Shown: positions 9,707-21,677 of the stretch, piece by piece
Position numbering within the stretch: position 1 is the stretch's first letter
Layout: each line of letters begins with the position of its first letter
Position numbers and translations under genes: made by a program
The notes under the pieces: generated by a model
Database searches by the model: none
The model's input: the letters and a program-made list of their open reading frames with translations, nothing else
What the model was told of the DNA's origin: nothing
Source: Gaeumannomyces sp. JS-464
Lineage: Eukaryota > Ascomycota > Sordariomycetes > Magnaporthales > Magnaporthaceae
NCBI GenBank assembly: GCA_002197995.1
Contig: NGZR01000003.1
Coordinates: 6,076,001 to 6,140,000, forward strand
Length of the DNA: 64,000 nucleotides
Direction: 5' to 3'

Positions 9707-12700
9707 TTAGCCCTTGCTCGCTTTGCGGGCGGAGCGTTTGGGCGGCCCGGCGGAAGCCTTGGTTTTCACCGCAACCTTGGCCTTGTTGCCTTAAAAGGCG
9801 CGTGTTTTGGCCTAACGGGCCTCGTACTTTTCAATAGCTTCGGTAACGTTGCTAAGCTTTTCCGAAGGCTCCCACGTGTTTCTTTTAAAGCCGTAGCCCT
9901 TTTAGCGTACCAGATATTTGGTACGAATAACGCCTAACTTTAGCTCGGTATCCTTTCGGTTAATAATTTTATTTATTTTAAAAATATCTCCCTTTTTTAG
10001 GTAAGCTTCGGGGTTGATCTTTTTATCGTTGCCGTACTCGATAGGGCCCAAAGGCGGAAGCACGCGTTGAAAAAGATCGTCCGTCGCAATTATTAGCGGG
10101 TAAAGTGCTAAATGTTAACAATAAAATGTATTTTAGTAAAGGTGCCAAAAAAATCGAGCTTATAGGCCAAAAGAAAAACCTTGCGGACAATGGTATAAAA
10201 GCTTTGTCGTTTGGGCTTTTCCTTATTAACGAGGTGCTTACCTTTGGTTTTATACGTTTGGCTTATGTTAAGCCAAATTTTATCGCCGATATTAAACTTT
10301 TTATAACGGTATTTAAAATCGTAAATACGCTTTTGTTCGGCGGCAGCTACATTTATCGCAAATAAAGCGTTTTTCCGGAAATGCTTACGCATAAAGCGGA
10401 GCTTTGCAACTTTTTAAGGAATTCGTGCGAAAGTTATATGCTTTAAAGGTCCGGGGATTTTAAATTCAAACAAATACTTATAAGGGTTATAATTAAAAGC
10501 CGTGGTAATAGCGTTATTTAAATTCCATTGCAAAAAGGGGATAACGTCGACCTAAAAGTTATTTGTTATAACAAAATAATAACGGATAGCCAGTTTAACT
10601 ATCTGGTTTTTGCGTTCGGATTATCCATTTGCCTGGGAATGGTAAGCAGCCGTTATTTGTAAACGAATTTTAAAAGTGCGCTACAAACCGTTCCAAAAGG
10701 CCGAAATAAATTTGGGGTTTTTATCGAAAATAATCGCTTTTAAGCAAAACCAGTCGGCCAGGAGTAACTGGCGGCCGAGCTATTTACCTTATATTTAAGC
10801 CGTATATTCGTTATGGCCGGGGATAATTATAATACGTTTAAATGTTTTGCAAATAACGGTTAACAGCGCGTTATAAAAGTTAAATTTCCGCTAGGACCAA
10901 AAAGTGCTTTCCGAAAAAACTAAAAGCAGCCCGGTTACGAAATCCATAATAATTATGCTTATAAGCTCCGAGGGGGCCTAAATAGGCTAAAAGTCCTAAT
11001 AAAAAGCTGATTATTTTGTCGGTTTATGCTGCACTTGTGGCATTTGCTAATATATTGCTCGACTTGACGTTTTTTAGCCCGGAAATGCACGTTTTCGAAA
11101 GCGTCGAGCATCCGGAATCGGCCGAAATGGTGCTTATCGTTATGCATTTCGCGAAGGTAATTAGCGATTAAAAGTTTCAGAAAATTAAAACGCTCGTGGC
11201 TATCGTTATTTCGTAAGTAAAAAAAGTAATCGGCCACTCGGAAAAAATGCCCGACTTTGGAAGCATTAGCAACGCTTTCGTTACTTTTAATCGTGCATTT
11301 CGACCTTTAAAAAGTGGCGAGATTAAGCATAATTTTGCGGTATATTAGGTTTTCGATATAGCCTTTTACGAACCGCTAACGAGTTGTTTCGGCCATTTGG
11401 GCTTCGGAAACCATTAAAACGTAATCGTGCATCGAGTTAAAAATCGGAGCGTTTGTTTTTTAGCGGTCCTCGTTATCGGTAGCCGTAGGTAAGCGAAATA
11501 AGGCGTTTAAAACGAGGTTCATTTTGCCGGGTATGTGCAATACCTCGAAGTTATATTCGGAAAGGTAAATTAACGCGTTAATTAGCCGTCGGTTAATACG
11601 CTCGGTGGAAAACGTTAACAAGGTAATTCGATTAACAATGCCCGCAGTTAACTCGTAGTCCGTAAAAATAAGGATCTTTTTATTGCTCAAATGCAATATA
11701 ATGCGAAAAGTTTTGCAAACTTAAACGAGGCATGCGATTTTAAGCTTTAAAAGGCTATAACTAAGCTTTTTTTTTATAAAAACACCGAAAGATAAACATA
11801 ATCGGCTCGATAATAAATGCCGGGATGGTTTTAGATTTGCGGTTTTAAACGTAGCCAATTTTAAAATGGAAAGCTATAATTTTAAAGCCACGTTTAAAAC
11901 TGCTATCGATTTGCAAAATGATTTGCCTTTTTAAGTTAGCGTGGTAAAGCTTAATTTTACTGTAAAGCATTTTTTTAACCGCTTTGAAAAACTGGACTTC
12001 GGCTTCGGTGCTTTTAAAATGCGCTAAGCGGTAATAAGCCGCTCGTTTGCCGTAATTATTAAGGATAACTCGTTTTTTACGGCCTTTTACCAGCAAAGCT
12101 ATTTTCCGGAGTTAAAAGGGTTCGATAAAGCGTTCGTAATAAGGGATTATATAACGGAGCCATCCGGAAGCGCCGATAAAGGTTTCGAGGTTTTGCAAAT
12201 TAGTAAGCATTTCCCAGTTTCGAAAGCTTTAAATGCGGTTTTCGGTGTTGGTCTTGCCGAAGGAATCGACGTAAAATCCTAAAAGCTTAACGCTGGGGTA
12301 GCCTATAAAAAACTTGCCGGAAAACAAAGCAATGTTTTTATTTTAAAATAAGCTGAAAATAGTTACCAAATGCCGGACGTGATTTTCGAACGTATTGCTA
12401 AATACGATAATATCGTCGATAAAAGCCATGCAATATTTGCTATAAAAGCGCAATAAGCCGTTTATAAACCTTTGCACGTAAACCGGCGAATTGCGAAAGC
12501 TTATTATCGCTACGTTTATACGTTCCAGCCTTCGGTGGCTAACAATTACCAATTTGTTTTTATTTTTAGGGTAAACGAAAAACTGAAAAAAAAACGCGGT
12601 AGCGTTTACGACGGTAATATATAGCTTGCCTCGAATTAAATCGATAACGTCCTATTACAAAAGCAAAAGGTAAGCGTTAAAAACGATAGCTTTATTAAAA

Positions 12701-13074
12701 GGTTTTAAATTAACGATAACCTTCGCCTTATCTTTGCCGTATACGCGTTTCCAAACGACAAAACACGGAAAAGCGAATTAAGCTGCCTTTTTTATGTACT
12801 TTATACGGCCCTACTCGTAAAGCTTGCCGTAGGTTTCGTTAATAACGTCCTTTTCCTTTTTTAATACGGGGTACATACGGTAGCGAAAGCCTAAGTACTT
12901 TTCGTATCCGTCGATAAAAAAAATGCGTATTATTTCGTCCTCGGGAACGTCGATTTGTTTGCCATTATCTTTCCAAATTTTAAACTTTTCGCAGGTTTTC
13001 CGCATTTTTTAGGTTTATTCCGGCGTTTCGCCGCTGTAAATATGGATTTTATTAGCCAAAGTAATATAAGGAGC
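9707..13074 (-). pseudogene. Element A pol relic: RT, RNase H, integrase, chromodomain
   Basis: Minus-strand pieces in order are a pre-RT/RT segment (12811–13005), the RT palm with AFIDDIIVFS (12343–12552), RNase H ending in LHIPGKMNLVLNAL (11460–11696), the integrase zinc domain with HH…CHKC (10959–11237) and the integrase C-terminus GDKIWLNI (10108–10392). Last comes a chromodomain at about 9830–9960 with TKYLVR-stop-KGYG and NTWEPSEKLSNV. The stop stands for the conserved Trp (TGG to TAG). The frame ends in a basic tail at 9707. The RT belongs to the fungal group with VVSHR…RNSPVYVQRF. Confidence 0.8.
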
Positions 13075-13079
13075 TTCGT

Positions 13080-13229
13080 TATCACAGTGCAACATTTAAA
13101 TCTTGTATAAAAAAACTGTTATTACGCGAGGAGAAAAGAGAAAAGTCCTTTAGCTACTTGGTAGCGGGAGGCAATTTATATATAAAGTTGGTGGTAATTT
13201 GGGCGTAGGTTAAAGCTCGTTCCGTAATA
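13080..13229 (-). repeat. 3' LTR of element B
   Basis: 150 bp, same length as the partner at 28134. Shared blocks include AGTGCAACAT, GTATAAAAAAACTG and GCTCGTTCCGT. Confidence 0.87.
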
Positions 13230-13613
13230 ATACCCTAACCTAAAACCGCAGTTGTCTTTAATTGCAAGTTTAATAGTGGTTACGTGTAATCGTAAAAGTT
13301 TCGCGACCATTTTAAACGCGCTATGCTAATTCCTCGGTGCTTTTACGCCGAGTTCTCACTTCCTTTTTACCTTTTCCTTACCCCGTTTTTAGCTTCGTCC
13401 TTATCCCGCTTCCGGTCGCGGGTCGCGTTCGGTTATGTCGCTTTTTCCTTTTTCGTTAGGTTTTTATGCCCGTTTGCGTTATGCCTTTATTTATTATCCC
13501 CCGTTTTTTTCGCTAGGCTTTTGTTACGTTCCCTTTTTCTTTTTATTTGCTTTGCTTCGTTTTCGTCGCGCCCCGACAAATTTTCGATTAGCGATAATAA
13601 TAACGTCGTAACG

Positions 13614-13943
13614 TTATGCTTTCGCCGCTTTTCCTTTAGTTCCGCGCCGCTTTATTATTAGCGCTTTTACGCGCGCAAACTTCCTTATCGAGCTTTTCTT
13701 ATTCCCGCGTACCCGTTTCGCCTTCCGCCGCGCTTTCGCTATCGTCGCGATAGCTTTCGTTTTTTCTCGCCCCGGCGAGGTGTTTAGCCGCGGTACCGCT
13801 TTTACTACGCGCATTTGCATTTTTTGCATGCGGACCGCTTTAAAACGCATGCGCATTTTGGTTTCCGCCCGCGTTGCGCCGTTATTTAAGCAAATGGTTA
13901 AAGCGTTTAAAATAACATGCCATTTTATAAACGCTGGCCGCAA
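13614..13943 (-). other. Basic ORF in the 3' region of element B
   Basis: 109 codons open on the minus strand, rich in Arg, Lys and Ala in the C-terminal half, placed between the integrase and 3' LTR of B. It may be the tail of the B polyprotein or chance. The plus ORF at 13323–13661 overlaps it and looks like a complement. No domain recognised. Confidence 0.3.
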
Positions 13944-14728
13944 ATCGGCTTAATCGGATTTTTGCAATTAATGCGGCACTTGTAATAAACCTTATTGCGA
14001 AATACGTATTATTGCTTTTATTTCGCTGGTTTTTTATTAACATATTTTTAACTAATTATCGCCGTTTTTCCGTAGCGATTTAAAAAACCTCGTTCGCTTT
14101 TAAACTTTAAACGAATTTTTCTTTTATCGCGCTACCGTTTACCATTAAAAGCTTTGCCGTTAGGACGCCGCTAAGCACGTAAACGATGGTAATAACGCTG
14201 TTAATGCCGACTTTAATAATTATACGCTGTTTAATTTGCGGCGCTTTAATGCTATATTTAAAGCGATATATTTGCTGTTTAACGCGCTCGTTCGCGCTAA
14301 TTCCCAAAGCGATAAGCAGCGTAATACGGGTGGCCCGAAAAAAGGCCGTAATGTTAATAATTTTTTATAGTTTTTTTAAGCGATCGTTAGCGTTAACCGT
14401 TTTTATTTCCTTGTAATAAAAGCGCATTAAGCGCGAGCTTGCTACCGCTTTCGCCGAGGCGCGCGAGCAGGCCAACTTTTTTATCCCGCCGGGCGAGCGC
14501 TTTAATCGCCGCGTCGATTAGCAATCGCTTCGCTAAGTATAATTGTAATGCCTTTACGTAGCTTATAACTTCGTTATTTTAACGTTATAATATTAACGCT
14601 ATATTTATGCAAGCCCGCTTTTGTAATATTAATAACGGTAGCCGCTTATAAAGGTTTGCTTATCGTTGCTTTATTAACATCTTTTATAAAAAATGGGATA
14701 ATTATAACGCGAAAACGTTCCGTCGTTT

Positions 14729-15178
14729 TGTTACGACCAGTATGCAGGCCCCCAGGACAGCAGGGCAAAAGGGGGGGCCCTAAAGTGGTGCTTCCGCCCC
14801 GCCCCGGTCACGTGAAGTTACGTGAACTAAAAGGGATTTGTGGATTTGTAACAAAGCAACAAATCCAAAAAGGGATTTGTGGATTTATAATAAAGCAACA
14901 AATCCAAAAGGGATTTGTGGATTTATAACAAAGCCACAAATTTAACCCAGCATAAGGCAAAAGGCAGCGGGTATATAAAAAATGGATTTCCTATTGTTTT
15001 AAATAGCTTTAACTAAGGCTTCGGTATTAGTTAACCTAAGTTAGCTCCCAAACATCTCTTAAGGCAAGCAATTAAATCGTTTTTTTAAATTACGTAATCC
15101 CCTATTATTAGCACTAGCGATATTGTCCTCCCCACCCCTAAAGTGCTTTACTTTAAAAGCAAACCTTTAATTGTAACA
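14729..15178 (+). repeat. 5' LTR of element C
   Basis: 450 bp, TGTTACGAC…TTGTAACA. It contains a three-fold direct repeat at 14829–14943 and a TATATAAA box at 14972–14979, which probably starts the element's transcript. Differences from the 3' LTR that I checked are all transitions. Confidence 0.92.
14829..14943 (+). repeat. Three tandem hairpin-prone repeats in the C LTR
   Basis: Three copies of about 38 bp, each AAAAGGGATTTGTGGATTT…ACAAATCC. Each unit carries GGATTTGT near the start and ACAAATCC at the end, so it can fold back. The block lies just upstream of the TATATAAA box, in the U3 promoter region. It recurs in the right LTR (about 21778–21893) and, inverted, in D (about 6365–6477). 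Confidence 0.7.
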
Positions 15179-15227
15179 TTTTAACTAATTTTATTTAGTA
15201 CTTCGTCGGAAGGAAAATAGCGCAATT

Positions 15228-16260
15228 ATGGCAAGCAGCAGCAAAAAGCCTAAAAAGGAAAAAACCACGGTTTTTACCTTTAACGGTGTTAAGTACGACC
15301 TTAACGAAGCCGCTAATACGGCCAGCCTTTTTAAACTTATAACGGTTAAAATCGCTAAAAGCTAAAACGAGGTAAAGCAATTCACTGCGAAGTTAACGTC
15401 CCTTAAAGCACCTATCGCAATTAAAACGTACAAATTCCCGTTCCCGGATTTTTACGAAAGGGAAGACGGCAAGTTTAAAACGTTCCTTACCGAATGCAAA
15501 AGCTACTTTAAGTTTTACGAATAGCAATTCGTAAACGAGGAACAAAAGGTTGCCTACGCTGTTACTAAGCTGGACGGCAAAGTGAAAAAATGGTTCCAGC
15601 CGATTTAAAACGATTACCTTAAGGGATATAAAAATAGTTAGGAAACCACTAAACTTATTTTCGCTAGCTTCGAAACCTTTGGAAAAAAGGTTGGAAAGGT
15701 GTTCGGAACAATCGACGAAACCCGAATCGCCGAAAAAAACTTGTTAGCCCTTAAATAACAAAGGTTTACAGCTAAATACGCAACGAACTTTTAACGGATT
15801 AGCATTAAGCTTAACTGGAGCGACGCCACGCTAATACTGCACTTTTATAACGGATTGCGCGAGGATATAAAAAATAAGATCGCGAAATAAAATCGCCCGG
15901 AGTTTTTTACGGATTATGTTCGGAACGCGGTTCGTATTAGCGATAAACTATACGAACGATAATAAAAAAAAAAAGGATATGGTTTTAAAAACGTGGCATA
16001 AAATAATAAGGCTAATTAAAAAAAGGCCAAATAGCAACTTATTACGGCTTATAAAACGCACCTAAACCTTATGAATTTTAGTGCGAAAGCTGCTTATTAG
16101 CAATAAGGATAGCAAAAAAAGCAAAAATAAAATTTAAAAAACGGGAAGTGTTTTAAATGCGGCTAAACTGGTTATATAAAAGCTAATTGCCTTTAACGGG
16201 ATAATAACCGCCAGGTAGCGAACTTTTAACGAACGCAAAAAAGTTTAATATAAAAAAGGC
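15228..16260 (+). pseudogene. Element C gag relic with CCHC zinc knuckle
   Basis: Starts ATG at 15228 with MASSSKKPKKEKTTVFTFNG. It continues through a Gag-like region (FPDFYEREDGKFKTFL, VKKWFQPI, YNGLREDIKNKI) to the knuckle at 16149–16190. That knuckle reads CFKCG-stop-TGYIKANC where the family has CFKCGQTGHIKANC. Q to stop and H to Y are both C-to-T in CpA context, which gives a direct view of RIP. Many further CAA-to-TAA stops are present. Confidence 0.75.
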
Positions 16261-17796
16261 TATATTTTAAAACAGCGTTTAGCTAAACGGGCTATTACGA
16301 CGAGTTGTATGTTATATACTAATCCGATAAAAAGGTTACCGGATGGTATTTTTGGGAACCATAAAGCATTTGCATATTTAAAGTTATAAAGCTCGAATAC
16401 GATAGCGAGGGAAAATAGCGGATCGTTCCCGGGCCCGAAAATTCGAAAAAGGAAAACGATACCGCTTTTCGCGGGCTTTAAAAAGGAGCAATCCTAGCAA
16501 GTAACGCGGAGGAAGGAAAAGCCCGAAAAAAGCTTTTAAGTTAAACACACTTTTTCCGGGAGCCGGAGGATTTCAATATCGACGTTAAAATGGACCAAAA
16601 TGGTTAAAACTTCGAAACGGCCGAGTTTTAAAAGCGAGCGGAAGGCCCGAGCGGAAGAACCTCCGTACCTATAGTTCGCGAAAAGCAAACGAGCTGGAAG
16701 GACTAGCACGCTTTTACGCTTTTTAATATTTCGGCGTATTTTTGGAACGTTAGGGTTTTAAAATACCCAAATGGCCCGTTATGTTACGCCACCCCGGCGG
16801 ACGAAAATAACGGCTAACCTTTATCGTGGTTTAGCGATTAGCAAAAAGTTAAATACGTTAATTACCGGTTTAATAATATAAGCGAGCTAAGCAAAGTTGC
16901 GTTAAAACCCGAGGATTACCCTAACGTTAATATGGAACACCCCGGACATTTGTACCTTTTTTAAGCAAAATGCATTTATAAAAAATGCAAATTCCATTTA
17001 CGATTTAAACTTAAATACGATTTCTTTTCGCGGAAGTTAGGAAGCGAGCTTAAAATTAAGCCCCGTTTGGCATTTTAATTGCCACGGTAAGAACCAGCCC
17101 GGATCGGCAGGTTTACCGCAGTTTTTAAACCCAGCGAACGGTACCCGATGCTGTGCGTTACTAAAATGTTAATGCGCGAGCGTACGTACCGTTCGACCCG
17201 GACAAAAAGACGAACGTACGGTACTCGTTCCTTTTATTAAAAAACTAAAAGAACTACCCGAGCGAAAGGCACGGAATGGAAAAAAAGAAAAAAAACTAAT
17301 AAAAACCCTCGTAATAGCAAAATCGAATTAACCATACGACCTATTAACATTTCGGATGGAATATAAAAAAAAAAGGTTAAAATAATAATCGATTGCGAAG
17401 CATAAAGCGATTATATATCGCTATAAACGGTTAAACGGTATAAAATTCCCACAAAACGGAAATACTAACCGTACTAATTAAAAACGGTCGAAAAAATACC
17501 TATCGTTTATAATAAAAAAATGGATCGATTAAAAAACACAGCTAATAACATTACGCACCCGGAATGAAAAAAACGTTACTATTATATTAAACGAGCTAAA
17601 TATAAAAAAAGGAAACGTTATTTTCGGGATTTTTTAGCTTAGGAAAAACAATTTACGGATAAATTAAACTACCGGCCAGGTTTAATAAAAGAAACCACAA
17701 GTAATTAAAAAGGTTTACTAATTACAAACCCCAAACCGTAAGCATAAAAAGCAACGAAAAAAGGTTATAACGGTAGTAGGATTTAGCAATCCACTT

Positions 17797-20621
17797 TTGC
17801 ATTTAACATCGACGAATACGCGATTATTTAAAGCAAAAAGCGACCAAAATAACCTAACTAATATTAAAAAACGGCTCGCGAATATTCCGAAGGAATATTA
17901 CAAATATAAGAAATTGTTTAAGAAAAACTTAAAAACGGTGCTTTCCGAATATAAACCGTTCGATTTTAAAATTAAATTTAAACCAAATACGCAATTTAAA
18001 TACCAAAAGCTGTATTAGCTTAACTTTCGGCAATAAAAAGTGCTAAAAAAATAATTGGAAAAAGATTTACGGAAAGGACATATTAAACTTTCCGATTTTC
18101 CAATAAAATATAAGATTTTATGGAAAAAAAAACGGGACGGAGCGAATATATATCGATTACCGACCGCTAAACGAGGTTATTATTAAGGATTGGTATTTTA
18201 TGCCTTTTATTAACGAATTACGCGATAAGCTCGGTAAAGCCTAGTACTTTACGGCTTTAAACTTACGGAAAGCTTACAATTTAATACGAATTAAGGAAGG
18301 TTAAAAATGGTTTACGGTTTTTAAAACCAGGTTTAAATGCTATAAATTTTTAATAATAACCTTCGGGTTTATTAACGCATTAGCCACGTTTTAAAGGATA
18401 ATTAACTATATATTGCGCGAATATTTCGACGTTTTCGTCCTCGCGTATTTAAACGATATCCTAATTTTTTTAAAAACGATAAAAAAATATAATAAGCACG
18501 TATATAAAGTATTTTAAAAGCTGCTAAACGCAAAGCTCCTTATTAAATTAAAAAAGTGCGAATAGCACTCGCAAAAAGTCGCTTTTTTAAAATTCGTAAT
18601 TACATTTGGATAAGTTTGCATAAACTTTAAAAAACTCGAAAAAGTTAAAAAATGGCTTATATTTAAAAACGTTACGGAAATATAAAGGTTTTTAGGATTT
18701 TTAAACTTTTATAAGCGGTTTATTCGTAAATATAGCAAAATCGCCATACCATTTACGAACCTTACCAAAAATAACCATTAGTTTTATTAAAAAAGGCGAA
18801 AATAAAAGGCTTTCGAGTAATTACGAAACGCCGTGTTAAAAAAATTAATATTAGCATTTTCGGACCTAAAAAAACCTTTTAAAGTCGAAACCGACGCGTT
18901 GAATTACGCGATCGGCGGTTAACTCGAACAACGAAACGACCAAAACGGTTGTACTTTTGCGCGTTTTTTTCGCAAAAATTAAATGGATTTAAATTAAACT
19001 ACCAAATTTACGATAAAAAACTTTTAGCGATAATCCGAGCATTTAAAAAATGGCAACCACATTTTTATAAAATAAAGCATTAGGTTATTATAATATATAC
19101 AAATTATAAAAATTTAACGCATTTTATTATAAGCAAAAATTTAAACAAACGGCAAATCCGTTAAAGCGAGTTTTTGCAAAATTACGACGTTCGGATCGAA
19201 TACCGGAAAGGGTCGGAAAACGGCCGGGCGGACGCTTTAAGCCGATAACCGGATTATTAGGTTGCAATACTTAAAAAAACACGAGTAATTTTAGCAAAAA
19301 AACCAAACGGATTTTTGGTTCCGGCATAAAGGATTTTCGCTAAAACGGTTCGATAGGGAAAAGTTTAAACCCCAAAAAAAATTTAACAAATTTACGGCTA
19401 GCTGGCATACGGTTATTAAAGCGTAAAAAAAACGTGAAAACGGCTATAATAACACCACGGGTTCGTAAAAACCCGAGCCGAAATATAAAACGCAATAAAG
19501 GATTGCGAAAGTTGTGCTAAAAACAAAGCTAATAAATATAAACCGTACGGGTTGATAACCTTTACTAGCACCGGATAAAATATGGCAGGAAGTTATTATA
19601 AATTTCGTTATTAAACTTTCCTAATTTAAAAAACCGTTAATTAAAGTGAAATACGATAATATATTGGTAATAGTAAATAAGTTTACCAAATACGCCTTAT
19701 TCCTACCATATAAAAAAGTAATCTACCAATTAAAAGCTAGCGTACGTTTTTATTAAGCATGTAATAGCGGAATACGGCATGTTAAACCGTTTAATTACGG
19801 ATAAAAACAAATTATTTATAAGCAAGTTTTGGAAAAGGCTTACGAGCAAACTAAAAGCAAAGCACTTTTTATTTACAGTTTACCACTTTTAAATAAATAG
19901 ATAAACAAAACGGACGAATTAAACTATAAAGTAATATTTACGTTATTACGTTAATTACAAATAAAACAATTAGGTATAATTATTCCTTATAGCTTAATTC
20001 GCTTATAACAGCTTAATTTATAAAAGCATAAAAACCACACCGTTTTATACGAACTATAAGTTTACGCTTATAGCGTATAAAAAACCCAAAGCAGGAAAAC
20101 ATGCCTTAATAGCGGAAATACAAATAACGAAGCTTATTAAACTACATAAACACCTTTAAATAAAGCTAAAAAAGCTACGATACCGCATAACTACTTAAAC
20201 AAACAAAAAAAAAATTAAAAAACCGACCTTTAAAAAGAGGGATAACGTTTATTTTTTTCGACGGAATATTAAAACGAAACGACCGAGCGATAAGTTAAAC
20301 TATAAAAAATTGGGACCGTTTAAAGTATTAAAAAAGGTTTCGGACGTAAATTACAAACTCCAACTACCATTAATTATAAAATCCCACCCGGTTTTTTATA
20401 TTTCCCTATTTAAACCAGCGCTACCGGGCTTTAAAAGCAACGAGTTAATGGAAATCAACCTAAAATAAAAGTACGAAATCGAAAAAATCCTAAATTATAA
20501 ATTAAAACATAAGCTTAAAAAGTATTTAGTTAAATGGAAAAGGTATAGCTACGAAAAAAACACGTGGGAAAAAGGAATTAACTTCGAAAACTGCCAGGAG
20601 GTTTTACAAAAATATCGGTAA
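17797..20621 (+). pseudogene. Element C pol relic: RT, RNase H, integrase, chromodomain
   Basis: A pre-RT piece IPKEYYKYKKLF is followed by PFDFKIKFKPNTQFKYQKLY (17797–18018). The RT active site at 18446–18457 reads YLND instead of YLDD (GAC to AAC). RNase H ends in EYRKGSENGRADALSR (19198–19245). The integrase core is broken by stops. The chromodomain at 20472–20621 is open, with YEIEKIL, KYLVKWKRYSYEKNTWE and NCQEVLQKYR. The chromodomain class (chromoviruses) is known to target heterochromatin. Confidence 0.8.
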
Positions 20622-20673
20622 AAACTCCTAAACGAAGGTTAGCAAAAGCAAAAAGGCAAGCCGCTTACCGCAG

Positions 20674-20715
20674 CCGTTTATACATACGCCGGCCGTGCCC
20701 CGTACGTATAAACGG
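20674..20715. repeat. 15-bp inverted repeat in C 3' region
   Basis: CCGTTTATACATACG (20674–20688) pairs with CGTACGTATAAACGG (20701–20715) with one A/C mismatch, which a G-to-A change would explain. The loop is 12 nt and GC-rich. It lies 50 bp after the pol stop. Confidence 0.65.
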
Positions 20716-20866
20716 TCGTAACAGGAAAAACCTTAGCCCAATTAAAAATCGAACTTAAAACTTCCGGCTAAAAGGTAAAAAATGTTACTATTACACCATT
20801 AGGTTAAGGAAAAAGTATGTTTACTAAAACCAAATAAGGCAAAAAAGTTTGTACCAAACGGTTAGC

Positions 20867-21008
20867 AAAAAAAAAAAAAAAAAGAAAGTGGAAGTTCGAC
20901 GAGCTTCGGGGCAAGCCCGAAAACTCGTCGACCTTTACGGTCGTGCCGGGATTCGAACCCGAAACTTCGGTAAAAAAACTAAAGCCACGCTTAATGCGCT
21001 ATAGGATT
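20867..21008 (-). ncRNA. tRNA-like Pol III unit with hairpin and T17 run
   Basis: Read on the minus strand: an A-box-like TAGCGCATTAAGCG (21001–20988), a perfect B box GGTTCGAATCC (20959–20949) inside a T-arm, and a 3' acceptor-like CACGACC (20945–20939). A 36-nt hairpin follows (20931–20896: TCGACGAG/CTCGTCGA plus TTCGGG/CCCGAA), then a run of 17 T (20883–20867). The 5' acceptor half does not pair and the D loop is short, so it is a tRNA relic or tRNA-derived SINE-like piece, not a working tRNA. A T7 run inside the unit would probably stop Pol III early. Confidence 0.5.
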
Positions 21009-21677
21009 TAAAAAAGTTGTTAAAAGGAGTTACAATTTACCTTGGTTAAAAAGGGCAAACAGGTTTAAGTTAAAATTAACCCCGGGCACTTGCTAATCGA
21101 AAAGAACGGAAGGAGCCACAAAAGGCTCGGAATGCGAGGCAGCCTAGCGAGCCGCCTGGTTAGCCTCCTCCCGCTCGACACGCTCCAATTCCTCCACCAA
21201 GTTAATACCGCGACGTACCGCGCGCATTATCTTTTTTAACCACATTCGTTTTTGCTTCCGAAAACGAAGGACTTTTTCCTCCGCCTTTTCCAGCTTAGCT
21301 TTAAGTTTGAAGTGCTAAACGACGATATTCCGAAGTTTAAAAGGAAAAGGCTTTAAAACGTCGCACCCCGAACGATTAATCCGAAAACATTTTACGCACC
21401 GAAACGAGTCCTAAAAAGAGGCTTTACACTTTTTACGCTTTAAAACCTCGTGGTAATACGAATAGGAAAGCATTTCGTAGCAGTTAAAAAGAACAGCCGC
21501 TAAAAGCTCCTTGCGATTAACGGTTTTTTTCGCGAAAAAACGTTTTCGTACCCGGCCAAACATTTTGTTAAATAAAAAGGAGAAAGGAAATGGTAAAAAA
21601 GGAAAGTACTTACTACTAATAAAAAGCGGGGCGATAAAACGTGGCCAAAAGGATTTAGCTTAAAAAGGGAAACCTAA

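Noticed and set aside
10105..10365. 86-codon plus ORF near the left end of A
   Set aside because: Complement of the integrase C-terminal relic on the minus strand.
14829..14943. Possible CRISPR-like array of spaced repeats
   Set aside because: Repeats are directly adjacent without unique spacers, lie inside an LTR, and the organism is a eukaryote.
20939..21008. Functional tRNA gene
   Set aside because: 5' acceptor arm does not pair with the 3' part, the D loop is short and a T7 run interrupts it; kept only as a tRNA-like relic.
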